Positions 9,292 to 15,805 of a stretch of 38,907 nucleotides of DNA are shown piece by piece. The DNA comes from CAZZCN01 sp964652975 (GTDB lineage Bacteria > Bacillota > Clostridia > Saccharofermentanales > UBA5734). The first letter of the stretch is position 1, and every line of letters begins with the position of its first letter. The notes beneath the pieces were generated by a model. That model saw only the letters and a program-made list of their open reading frames with translations, did not search any database and was not told the DNA's origin. A program made the position numbers and the translations under genes. The DNA lies in the NCBI GenBank assembly GCA_964652975.1, contig CAZZCN010000020.1, positions 1 through 38,907 on the forward strand. The letters run 5' to 3'.

Positions 9292-9322
9292 CAGCGCTGA
9301 ATCAGCGCTGTTTTTTTATTTT
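9292..9322 (+). terminator. Rho-independent terminator-like hairpin
   Basis: CAGCGCTG (9292-9299) and CAGCGCTG (9303-9310) pair as an 8-bp stem around an AAT loop, followed directly by TTTTTTTATTTT. This is a classic intrinsic terminator shape. It sits about 340 bases after the cyclase gene, so it would end a long 3' tail of that operon or an unseen transcript. Confidence 0.65.
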
Positions 9323-9463
9323 CTGTTAAGAGAATTGCTGGCAATTCTCCAAATGGCTCGGCGAAGCCGAGACGATACCCCTACCAAAATGAACTCGATT
9401 GGAATTATTATTACAAAATCAGATGGAATATCATAAGAGATTCAAAATGAACCAATTTTCAAA

Positions 9464-9492
9464 TTGATTTTTCCATTCTGCTGATGTATAAT
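9464..9492 (+). promoter_or_regulatory. Sigma-A-type promoter of the AbrB/PIN pair
   Basis: TTGATT (9464-9469) and TATAAT (9487-9492) are separated by 17 bases. The antitoxin start lies about 50 bases downstream. Confidence 0.65.
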
Positions 9493-9542
9493 TCAATTAA
9501 GTAAGGAATGTAAGAAATATATATTCAGGAAGGATGCTTAAA

Positions 9543-9818
9543 ATGGAAGTAGCAAGAATTACAACAAAAGGACAAATAACCATACCAATTGAAATACGTA
9601 AAAAGCTCAATTTGAAAGAAGGCGATAAAATTATATTTTTCGAGCAGGATGGCAGGATTTATTTCGAAAATGCTGCTTTGCTAGCCTTTAACAGGATTCA
9701 GAAATCGATGTCTGGAGAAGCGCAGAAAGCAGGTTATAATACTCCTGAAGAAATGAATGATCTTGTTAAAGAAATAAGAAAAGAATTGTGGGAAGAACGC
9801 TATGAGAATAATGATTGA
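9543..9818 (+). CDS. AbrB/MazE-type antitoxin
   Basis: This 91-residue protein has an N-terminal SpoVT/AbrB swapped-hairpin DNA-binding fold (MEVARITTKGQITIPIEIRK, then LNLKEGDKI), typical of antitoxins that bind their own operator. The C-terminal charged helix would bind the toxin. The ATG at 9543 is preferred to the one at 9534 because AGGAAGG at 9527-9533 abuts the earlier ATG but is nine bases from the later one. The stop overlaps the PIN toxin start by 17 bases, the normal coupled order for this type of pair. Since the toxin is truncated, the antitoxin may now be an orphan regulator. Confidence 0.85.
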   Translation: MEVARITTKGQITIPIEIRKKLNLKEGDKIIFFEQDGRIYFENAALLAFNRIQKSMSGEAQKAGYNTPEEMNDLVKEIRKELWEERYENND

Positions 9819-9936
9819 CACCAATGTATTGATTTCAATAATATATTTTCCATCCGCACAGATGAACAAACTTAAATTGAAACTTTGCAAGAAACATACC
9901 ATTGTTTTATGTTCCCATTGGTCACACACTGTGTGA
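9802..9936 (+). pseudogene. Truncated PIN-domain toxin
   Basis: The 44-residue frame starts MRIMIDTNVLIS, the conserved first strand of PIN nucleases with the first metal-binding Asp in DTNVL. It continues to IVLCSH, which fits the second strand. Family members of this kind are roughly 130-150 residues, so about two thirds are missing. The reading frame ends inside a perfect 25-bp palindrome (9917-9941). The later acidic residues needed for RNase activity are absent. I could not find the rest of the gene downstream. It overlaps the antitoxin by 17 bases. Confidence 0.75.
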
Positions 9937-9941
9937 CCAAT
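9917..9941. repeat. Perfect palindrome, core ACACACTGTGT (copy 1)
   Basis: Arms ATTGGTCACACA and TGTGTGACCAAT (12 bp each) pair perfectly around a central C. The inner 11 bases ACACACTGTGT are shared with copy 3, and the first eight with copy 2, while the outer arms differ. It lies across the stop codon of the truncated PIN gene. Confidence 0.85.
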
Positions 9942-9953
9942 TTATTGCACATT

Positions 9954-9986
9954 TCCAATTCGAGACACACTGCGCCTCGAATTGGA
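9954..9986. repeat. Inverted repeat, core ACACACTGCGC (copy 2)
   Basis: Arms TCCAATTCGAG (9954-9964) and CTCGAATTGGA (9976-9986) pair over 11 bp around the core ACACACTGCGC. The core is like that of copies 1 and 3 with two T-to-C changes; the arms are unrelated to theirs. It lies 13 bases after copy 1. Confidence 0.85.
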
Positions 9987-10069
9987 GTGCGTCGATTTAA
10001 CAGAAGAACCTTTTTGCATTATTCAATAATCAAAATTTTAAAATATTTACATAAAACAAACATTATTAT

Positions 10070-10077
10070 GCTATAAT
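10070..10077 (+). promoter_or_regulatory. Extended -10 promoter of the Phd/RelE pair
   Basis: TGCTATAAT covers 10069-10077, an extended -10 element. A TTTACA at 10046-10051 has a long 20-base spacer, so the extended -10 probably carries recognition. The antitoxin start is about 30 bases downstream. Confidence 0.55.
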
Positions 10078-10105
10078 TATGTTATATGAATAGGAGGTGG
10101 AATTT

Positions 10106-10372
10106 ATGCCACAAATAAGACCAATTACAGACCTCAGAAATACCACAGAAATTTCAGAACTTTGCCATAATAAGACAGAACCAATTTTTATCACTAAAAA
10201 TGGTTATGGTGATCTTGTTGTTATGAGCATAGAAACATATGAAAGACAAATGGCCCTGGCAGAAATTTACAAAAAGTTAGCGCTGGCAGAGAAACAGATA
10301 GAAGACGACCAGCTATTGGACGGAGATGATGTTTTTGAAAAGCTGAGGTCAAAATATGGAAAAAAAGTATAA
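10106..10372 (+). CDS. Phd/YefM-type antitoxin
   Basis: This 88-residue protein begins with the Phd/YefM fold (PQIRPITDLRNTTEISELCH, then EPIFITKNGYGDLVVMSIETYE). The family binds operator DNA through this half and neutralises a RelE/ParE toxin with the C-terminal helix (ALAEKQIEDDQLLDGDDVFE). The ATG at 10106 sits eight bases after AGGAGG (10092-10097). A GTG nine bases earlier lies inside that site and is rejected. The stop overlaps the toxin start by 17 bases. Confidence 0.88.
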   Translation: MPQIRPITDLRNTTEISELCHNKTEPIFITKNGYGDLVVMSIETYERQMALAEIYKKLALAEKQIEDDQLLDGDDVFEKLRSKYGKKV

Positions 10373-10673
10373 GCTTAAAGTCACCGAGCTAGCATTTGAA
10401 GACTTGAGTGAAATATTTTATTACATTTCAGAAAACCTGCGTGCACCAATGGCAGCGTCAAAATTAATGAATGAAATTGAAAACAAAATACAGTCACTAT
10501 GTGTTTTTCCATATAAGTCACCGCTATCCAGTGATGATATGTTGAAACAAAAGGGATATCATAAATTAGTTGTAGAAAACTATATAGTTCTGTATATAGT
10601 TGATGAGAAATCAATGCGGGTAATCGTAGCTAGAGTATTTTACGGTGCGATGGACTACGGGAAATACATTTAA
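10356..10673 (+). CDS. RelE/ParE-family toxin
   Basis: This 105-residue protein has the RelE/ParE pattern: LKVTELAFEDLSEIFYYISE at the N-terminus, a helical middle (APMAASKLMNEIENKIQSL) and a C-terminal sheet (YHKLVVENYIVLYIVDEKSMRVIVARVFYGAMDY). Members either cut mRNA at the ribosome or poison gyrase; the sequence alone does not tell which. Length is normal and no frameshift is seen, so the pair appears functional. It is coupled to the antitoxin by a 17-base overlap. Confidence 0.88.
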   Translation: MEKKYKLKVTELAFEDLSEIFYYISENLRAPMAASKLMNEIENKIQSLCVFPYKSPLSSDDMLKQKGYHKLVVENYIVLYIVDEKSMRVIVARVFYGAMDYGKYI

Positions 10674-10878
10674 TAATTCAATGCAAACATTCAATAATGC
10701 TGCTTATGGTCGCCATATTATTTCTTCCCGGTCTATTCGTAAATGAATACCAGGCTTGCTGAATAATCTCATTGGTAAGGCGTCTGATATTTCAAGTATA
10801 ATAATTATTGCAATTGATTGGTGCAGTTGAGTTATTAGAGAGCAAATGCTTTTTCTATTTAAATTATGTTGAAAACGA

Positions 10879-10905
10879 ATTTCTGCCACCAATGGTGGCA
10901 GAAAT
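10879..10905. repeat. Perfect 12-bp inverted repeat with AAT loop
   Basis: ATTTCTGCCACC (10879-10890) and GGTGGCAGAAAT (10894-10905) pair completely around AAT. No T-run follows, so it is not an ordinary terminator. It lacks the ACACACTG core of the other repeats. Confidence 0.8.
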
Positions 10906-10982
10906 AACTAGGAGTATCAACTTATTACATTAGCAGTACCTTGTCTGAAAATATGGAGGATTCGTAAAACTTTACTTGATGT

Positions 10983-11087
10983 TTAGAAATCGCTACACAC
11001 TGTGTAGCGATTTGAGATGGCTACATATAAAATATTTTTATCAAAACTATACTCAAGTTCAGCGTATTCAGCCTCCAAGCGTGACAT
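10983..11087 (-). CDS. Short minus-strand ORF, possibly truncated gene
   Basis: The 34-residue frame starts MSRLEAEYAELEYSFDKN at 11087 and ends ...AISNRYTVCSDF. On the minus strand, AGAGGTGGGAGC directly precedes the ATG and a TATAAT lies further upstream (about 11122-11127), which gives it expression signals. Its last twelve codons run through the palindrome at 10987-11013, so the natural C-terminus may have been replaced. No family was recognised. Confidence 0.35.
   Translation of the reverse strand: MSRLEAEYAELEYSFDKNILYVAISNRYTVCSDF
10987..11013. repeat. Perfect palindrome, core ACACACTGTGT (copy 3)
   Basis: Arms AAATCGCTACACA and TGTGTAGCGATTT (13 bp each) pair perfectly around a central C. 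The inner core equals that of copy 1; the outer arms (AAATCGCT/AGCGATTT) are different. It covers the 3' end of the short minus-strand ORF. Confidence 0.85.
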
Positions 11088-11119
11088 GCTCCCACCTCTC
11101 AGGTGATGAGAGTATGTCA
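11083..11119. promoter_or_regulatory. Imperfect inverted repeat at the leader of the minus-strand ORF
   Basis: TGACATGCTC on the left matches GAGAGTATGTCA on the right, with ACCT/AGGT closing the centre. On the minus strand it spans the leader, ribosome binding site and start of the short ORF. It could be an operator or a translation-blocking RNA hairpin. The role is inferred. Confidence 0.35.
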
Positions 11120-11309
11120 CTATTATAATAAAAAATCGTATCGCCACACTTTTTAAATCATATAACGCATATCTTTTTTCGTAAAAATTGTGTACATTTA
11201 TATCATAATATAAACAAAAGTCAGTAGATGATTCAAAATAACTGTGCATTTGCCTTGTAAAAGGCTTTAAATATATTTAAAACAAAAAATGAAAGGAAAT
11301 GGTATTAAA

Positions 11310-14300
11310 ATGAAAAGAAAGATTATTTCACTACTACTCTCAGTGGCATTAATTTCAAGTTTGGGTATTGCTCTACCAATATCAACAAGCGCAACAGGGG
11401 ATTTTGCGTACGAAATTGTTCAGAACTTTGAGAGCGTTGCACTTGGCTCTTATACGGGCGGAACATATACCTCACAGTCTGTAATTTCTGATATCGGAGC
11501 TATTAACGGTTCTAAATCGCAAGTAATTACCGGTTCTGCATATGCAGGATGTACCTTGCCGCTGCCGACAATAGCCAATCCGACCGGTGTGTTTTTTCGT
11601 ATAAAAATCAATCAGCCAATGCCGAACGCCCCATCCGGTGGATTGTGTCCTGTGTTTAACGGGAGTGGTCCGGGCACAGGCCTTGACAACTGGGGCTATA
11701 ATACTGATGCATATGGCTTGAATAGTATACGGACTGAAGCTGGAACAACCTATTATAATAGTTACTCACTGGAACCAAAGTCAATTTTTTCAATTTCCAC
11801 CGAGGGCTATTACTATGTGCCTTTAACTACCTTGAATCTGACCCCTGCAGTTGGTGCAACAACATTCAATTTCGATTACTTTACAAGCTATGGCAACTTT
11901 ACGACTGAAAAAATCTACATCGATGATATAGGCTATTATAGCGGAACTGCGCCATTTTCGGATATAGCAACAAAAATTAATCAGGAGCATCCGGCACCTT
12001 TTTATGGAGAGATAATTGACCAGGTGGCGATTGATGCCGTTATAGGCAGTATTAATGCCTTGCCTGCGCCGGATTATATCACGTATGAAGATGCATATTT
12101 GGTAAATGATGTAAACAGTAAATATAATGCACTTAAAAGTGGCGAAAAATCGCTTGTTACGAATACTGCAAAATTAAACAAGGCAGTTGCCGCATTGCCG
12201 GTTTTAAACGCTTATGACAAGACGGTTGCGAATTATGCAAATGTAAATAGAATCATATGTAACGGTTCCTCCAACCCATTATTCGGTCTGGCAATTTACG
12301 GTCCGTTAAATTACGGAATCGGCAACTCAACGCTAGGGGCTTCAATTTCTATTCCAAATGTGAGTTTTGGCCTGAATGGTGCTCAGACTGTAAAGATAGA
12401 AGCAAGCACGATTAATGCCGGTGAAAAATTGGGACTGTATTTGGATAATGATTTTACAAATTTGATTGCAGAGGTGGTTCTGCCATTGGGAACAGGTGAT
12501 AATCTTGATTACGCCTGGGCACAACTGGTTGAAGTCAACATAGCCTCTAAAAATATCACAGGACTGCATACTGTTAATGTTAAATGGATAACCTGTACAG
12601 CGAGCTTCTTCTCAGTACAATTCACCGAAAAGGCAAGTGTGGGAACTTTTGATTATAATACATCATACAATAACTCTATCACGGGAATTACCGAGAATAT
12701 GAGCGTTTTAACATTTAAAAACGCTTTTCATCCTGCAAATGGATCTGCGATAAAACTGTATGACAATAACAATATTGAATTATCAGATAGTACGATTATT
12801 GGAACCGGGGTGAAAGTCAGAGTTACTTCAGGCGCAAATGTCACCGATCTTTCAATAGTCCTCAAGGGCGACATTGACGGCGATGGAATAATAGGAGTTT
12901 TTGATTTGGCATTGATAAAAGGAAAATTGTTATCTCTAAACAGTCTGACAGGTTCTTATAAAAGGGCTGCGGATTTTTATTCAACCAACTCAATTACAAT
13001 TAGCAATTTATTACTTCTCAAAAAGCATTGTGTGGGAATTTCAACCATTTCTCAACTCGTCGGAGCAAAATTTACCGTTGACCAATGGAAAATAGCAGAA
13101 ATTACATTAACCAGCCAACGTGCACCTTCTTATTTCAAGCAGAATAATAACGATATGGTTGATGCGACCAAGGTTAATCCATATACAGACTATGTTGTTG
13201 ATGCGACATTTACAAATGGAAGCACAACGATAGTCAGACCTGTATTCTGGGATGGCGGCAACACATGGAAATGCCGTTTTGCACCAACTTTAACCGGTAC
13301 CTGGACTTATAGTATTGATTCCACCCCAAATGATACAGGACTTGAAACTATTGGATCCGTAGTCTGCAATCCTCCTGCTGTGGATGCAAAAGATATTTAC
13401 AAGCGAGGTTTTCTAAAAACTTACAACAATCCTGGAAATGCTGTTGATAAAAGATATTTAACTTACTCGGACGGGACACCGTTTTTCTGGCTTGCCGAGA
13501 ATCATTGGGGCAGTTCTTTTGAAGATCCGGCTTTGTTGCGTAGCCTGGTGGATTTAAGAGTTACTCAGGGTTTGACTGTTTTGCATACCGGATACCATTT
13601 TATTGATACCTGGTATTATGGTCAACCCAACATGTTCAAGCTTCCAAATATGAATGATTTCCGTAATGTTATTGATCCGGCTTTCGAATATATTGCAAAT
13701 GCAGGAATAGTTCAATCTTTTTCGATTCCGGGCTCATATAATTATAATCCAACCGAGAGTTACCAGAATCGCACTGATGATTTAAAGGTTTACTGGAGAT
13801 ATCTTCTTGCAAGGTATGGAGCATATCCGACTGTTATCGATGTTGCGGCAGAGCCGAGAAGCGGCGAAGGTGGCACAACCATAGAGAATTCAAGGGTGGC
13901 AGGCTGGCATGATGTGGCACATTACATAGATGACTCAACAATAAACGGGAAACAATCTGTTAACTCATATAATTCTCTTATGACTGTTCAATATGATGCA
14001 GAAGGCAGCTTGTACGGAAACACCGTTAATTATTTTGACAATGAACCATGGCTAGATATCGTCGGTAGTGTGGCAAATCATGGAAGTGAGTACTATAACA
14101 CACATTGGTCAAGTCATTATAACGGGGTAACGAAACCGTTAGCTGAGCTGGAACAAAATTTCGAGCAAATTTGCAATGTGCCTGCTAATTCAGGTGGCCG
14201 ACCTGTGGTATCAACCACTATTTTCAGAAGGTCTGCCTACAGGGCGGTTCAACTCGGGTCGTTTGGATATAATTACGGTGTTAACGGTATTTGGAGTGAT

Positions 14301-15230
14301 ACTCAATCTACAACTGACTGTCCGTTGGGGTCACCGTTAACTTCATGGTGGGGAGATACCACCTGGGCTCAAGGCCTTTTGTTACCTGGAGCTACACAAA
14401 TGAAATACCTCAAAGATTTCTACACAAATGCCAATCTTCCCTGGTGGAAGTTAAAGCCAATGTATGACACTACCTGGGTAAATTGGAGTGCAAACGTCCC
14501 TACAGGAAGTACAAATGTTCTTGCTCCGGTTTTAAAGGGTGATCATGACGCTACCAACGGGCAGACAAGAAGCGATTTAGTAATATACTATCCGCATTAC
14601 ACCAGAAACACTGTAAAAGCCGGTGAAGGTATATTGCATTATTATTATCAGCCAATCTACAATGGATTCTGGTATAATCCTTCAGACGGAACATATAAAT
14701 CTGCAGGAACATTTAAGCCTACAGGAGCAAATTATGATATAACCCTACCTGCAAAACCCGATAATAACGACTGGCTATTTTGGTTGACGACAGGAAACGG
14801 TCCAACTTTGAGTGAAACAAATCATGCACTCACAGCGACAGTAACTGTTGATTCAACGCTTGCCGGATACCCTGCTATGTTCGATAAAGCATTTGCTATA
14901 GACGGAGATGTGTCAACTGATTATAAAGGCTGGTGCAGTAATGCCACAACAGGCACCCGCTGGATTCAATTGTATTGGGACACTGCAAAAAGTATCAATA
15001 GAATAAGATTTTATACGGAGGCTGCATATCCGGTAGGAAGTTTCACTATCCAATATTCGACAAACGGAACAACCTTCACAACGATAAGTGCCGCAACTAC
15101 AACTGGTAATACAAACAGGTCAAATACATATGATGGATTGGCTCTGACAAATGTAAAGGCTTTGAAGTTGAATATTACGCTCCCTGCATCAAATGCAAGA
15201 ATAAATGAATTCGAGGCATATTTAAATTGA
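11310..15230 (+). CDS. Secreted multidomain apiosidase-like glycosidase with CBMs and dockerin-like repeat
   Basis: This 1,306-residue exported protein starts with a signal peptide (KRKIISLLLSVALISSLGIA, cut near TSATG). The ATG at 11310 is chosen because AAAGGA precedes it; the ATG at 11289 has no such site. Rough layout: residues 30-212 form a beta-rich module shared with the 21,926 gene product; 215-307 are helical; 309-440 are CBM6-like; 517-575 are a dockerin-like repeat (GDIDGDGIIGVFDLALIKGK); 589-690 are DUF5060-like; 695-1160 are a DUF4038/apiosidase-like TIM barrel; 1168-1306 are an F5/8-type (CBM32-like) domain. A glutamate in IDVAAEP (about 846) is a candidate acid/base. The region where relatives carry a second glutamate reads RPVVSTTIFRRSAY and seems shortened. 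It probably attacks a plant side-chain glycan outside the cell. Confidence 0.8.
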   Translation: MKRKIISLLLSVALISSLGIALPISTSATGDFAYEIVQNFESVALGSYTGGTYTSQSVISDIGAINGSKSQVITGSAYAGCTLPLPTIANPTGVFFRIKINQPMPNAPSGGLCPVFNGSGPGTGLDNWGYNTDAYGLNSIRTEAGTTYYNSYSLEPKSIFSISTEGYYYVPLTTLNLTPAVGATTFNFDYFTSYGNFTTEKIYIDDIGYYSGTAPFSDIATKINQEHPAPFYGEIIDQVAIDAVIGSINALPAPDYITYEDAYLVNDVNSKYNALKSGEKSLVTNTAKLNKAVAALPVLNAYDKTVANYANVNRIICNGSSNPLFGLAIYGPLNYGIGNSTLGASISIPNVSFGLNGAQTVKIEASTINAGEKLGLYLDNDFTNLIAEVVLPLGTGDNLDYAWAQLVEVNIASKNITGLHTVNVKWITCTASFFSVQFTEKASVGTFDYNTSYNNSITGITENMSVLTFKNAFHPANGSAIKLYDNNNIELSDSTIIGTGVKVRVTSGANVTDLSIVLKGDIDGDGIIGVFDLALIKGKLLSLNSLTGSYKRAADFYSTNSITISNLLLLKKHCVGISTISQLVGAKFTVDQWKIAEITLTSQRAPSYFKQNNNDMVDATKVNPYTDYVVDATFTNGSTTIVRPVFWDGGNTWKCRFAPTLTGTWTYSIDSTPNDTGLETIGSVVCNPPAVDAKDIYKRGFLKTYNNPGNAVDKRYLTYSDGTPFFWLAENHWGSSFEDPALLRSLVDLRVTQGLTVLHTGYHFIDTWYYGQPNMFKLPNMNDFRNVIDPAFEYIANAGIVQSFSIPGSYNYNPTESYQNRTDDLKVYWRYLLARYGAYPTVIDVAAEPRSGEGGTTIENSRVAGWHDVAHYIDDSTINGKQSVNSYNSLMTVQYDAEGSLYGNTVNYFDNEPWLDIVGSVANHGSEYYNTHWSSHYNGVTKPLAELEQNFEQICNVPANSGGRPVVSTTIFRRSAYRAVQLGSFGYNYGVNGIWSDTQSTTDCPLGSPLTSWWGDTTWAQGLLLPGATQMKYLKDFYTNANLPWWKLKPMYDTTWVNWSANVPTGSTNVLAPVLKGDHDATNGQTRSDLVIYYPHYTRNTVKAGEGILHYYYQPIYNGFWYNPSDGTYKSAGTFKPTGANYDITLPAKPDNNDWLFWLTTGNGPTLSETNHALTATVTVDSTLAGYPAMFDKAFAIDGDVSTDYKGWCSNATTGTRWIQLYWDTAKSINRIRFYTEAAYPVGSFTIQYSTNGTTFTTISAATTTGNTNRSNTYDGLALTNVKALKLNITLPASNARINEFEAYLN

Positions 15231-15249
15231 TTTTCAAGAAGCAATGAAG

Positions 15250-15300
15250 TAATATGGAGTTATGGTGCAAGGTTTATTAACTCCATATTATTTATAAAAA
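15250..15300 (+). terminator. Stem-loop after the multidomain glycosidase
   Basis: TAATATGGAGTTA (15250-15262) pairs perfectly with TAACTCCATATTA (15278-15290) across a 15-base loop, twenty bases after the stop codon. The stem is AT-rich and followed only by TTTATAAAAA, so termination may be inefficient, but the position is right. Confidence 0.5.
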
Positions 15301-15313
15301 CAATTTATTCGAA

Positions 15314-15364
15314 GAAATATTTTCTTATTGTTATGTATATTAGGAAACAATAAGAAAATATTTC
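15314..15364. repeat. 19-bp perfect inverted repeat
   Basis: GAAATATTTTCTTATTGTT (15314-15332) and its exact complement at 15346-15364 flank a 13-base spacer. It directly follows the stem-loop at 15250-15290 and precedes decayed coding DNA. It may be a second terminator, read in either direction, or a trace of a small inserted element. Confidence 0.7.
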
Positions 15365-15370
15365 CTATAA

Positions 15371-15718
15371 AGAATACGAGATGCATTGTCTGTGATTATT
15401 AACGAATATAGTAATAGTTTGACAGATTCACCGGGCAAACCTCATTCAACTCCGGCTGATAGAAAAATAGCTTTAATAGGTGCAATCAGATGGGACGGAA
15501 ATGCCGGTAAGAATTGTTATAAGCTATTCCTGGAATGAATATTCAGAAAACTGAGGTTGATGATAATATATCCTGCAATGCAGACACAAAATTTATTTCA
15601 AGACCTGATTAAGTAATTAACTGCTCAGTTAAAGGAAAAGGCTATGACGACAATTATTTAATCTCAGGCGAAGAAGGAACTTCATTTGTACCTGTCGATT
15701 TTAAGTGTTACAGTTAGA
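15371..15718 (+). pseudogene. Decayed remnants of carbohydrate-active genes
   Basis: Two recognisable pieces remain. Bases 15371-15538 read through without a start codon and include ADRKIALIGAIRWDG, which matches EKIPLIGAIRWDAW in the gene at 18,413. Bases 15641-15718 encode GYDDNYLISGEEGTSFVPVD before a stop, a phrase that looks like the beta-rich part of a secreted protein. Frames between them are broken by stops. I interpret this as a degraded paralogue or the debris of a deletion. The rest of 15,231-15,805 holds no gene. Confidence 0.55.
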
Positions 15719-15805
15719 TATTATTCCGGTTGTGAAATTTCCTGAATAGCGGTTAAAACTTGAGTTTATAGATTTTTTATTTGATGGGTCAGGTGATTGC
15801 AATAC

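Larger units (their letters stand above)
8951..9463. other. Intergenic region with hairpins and no clear gene
   Basis: About 510 bases follow the cyclase gene. One 19-codon ORF (9079-9138) has a good TGGAGG site, but nothing else supports it. Bases 9140-9290 are richer in GC than their surroundings and look like leftover DNA. Three hairpins follow: 9292-9310 with a T-run, 9330-9349 (GAGAATTG-CTGG-CAATTCTC) and 9357-9371 (CTCGGC-GAA-GCCGAG). No RNA family was recognised. Confidence 0.5.
10674..11288. other. Gene-poor, hairpin-rich intergenic region
   Basis: About 615 bases with no large gene. The contents are a perfect 12-bp inverted repeat (10879-10905), the third ACACACTG palindrome (10987-11013), a short minus-strand ORF (10983-11087), an imperfect inverted repeat over that ORF's leader (11083-11119) and an AT-rich palindrome TTTATAT-CATA-ATATAAA (11197-11214). 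The rest shows nothing recognisable. Confidence 0.5.

Noticed and set aside
9330..9371. Paired hairpins as a riboswitch or structured RNA
   Set aside because: No conserved riboswitch core was recognised, and the next gene is an antitoxin with its own promoter further downstream.
9917..9986. Two adjacent palindromes as the start of a CRISPR array
   Set aside because: The repeats share only the core, arms differ, spacing is 13 bases and no cas genes are present.
9885..10076. 63-codon plus-strand frame across the two adjacent palindromes
   Set aside because: No start signals and composition set by the repeats; it is neither a continuation of the PIN toxin nor similar to a known family.
10704..10892. 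62-codon minus-strand frame starting inside the 10879-10905 inverted repeat
   Set aside because: No ribosome binding site, no family resemblance, and its start codon lies within the hairpin arm.
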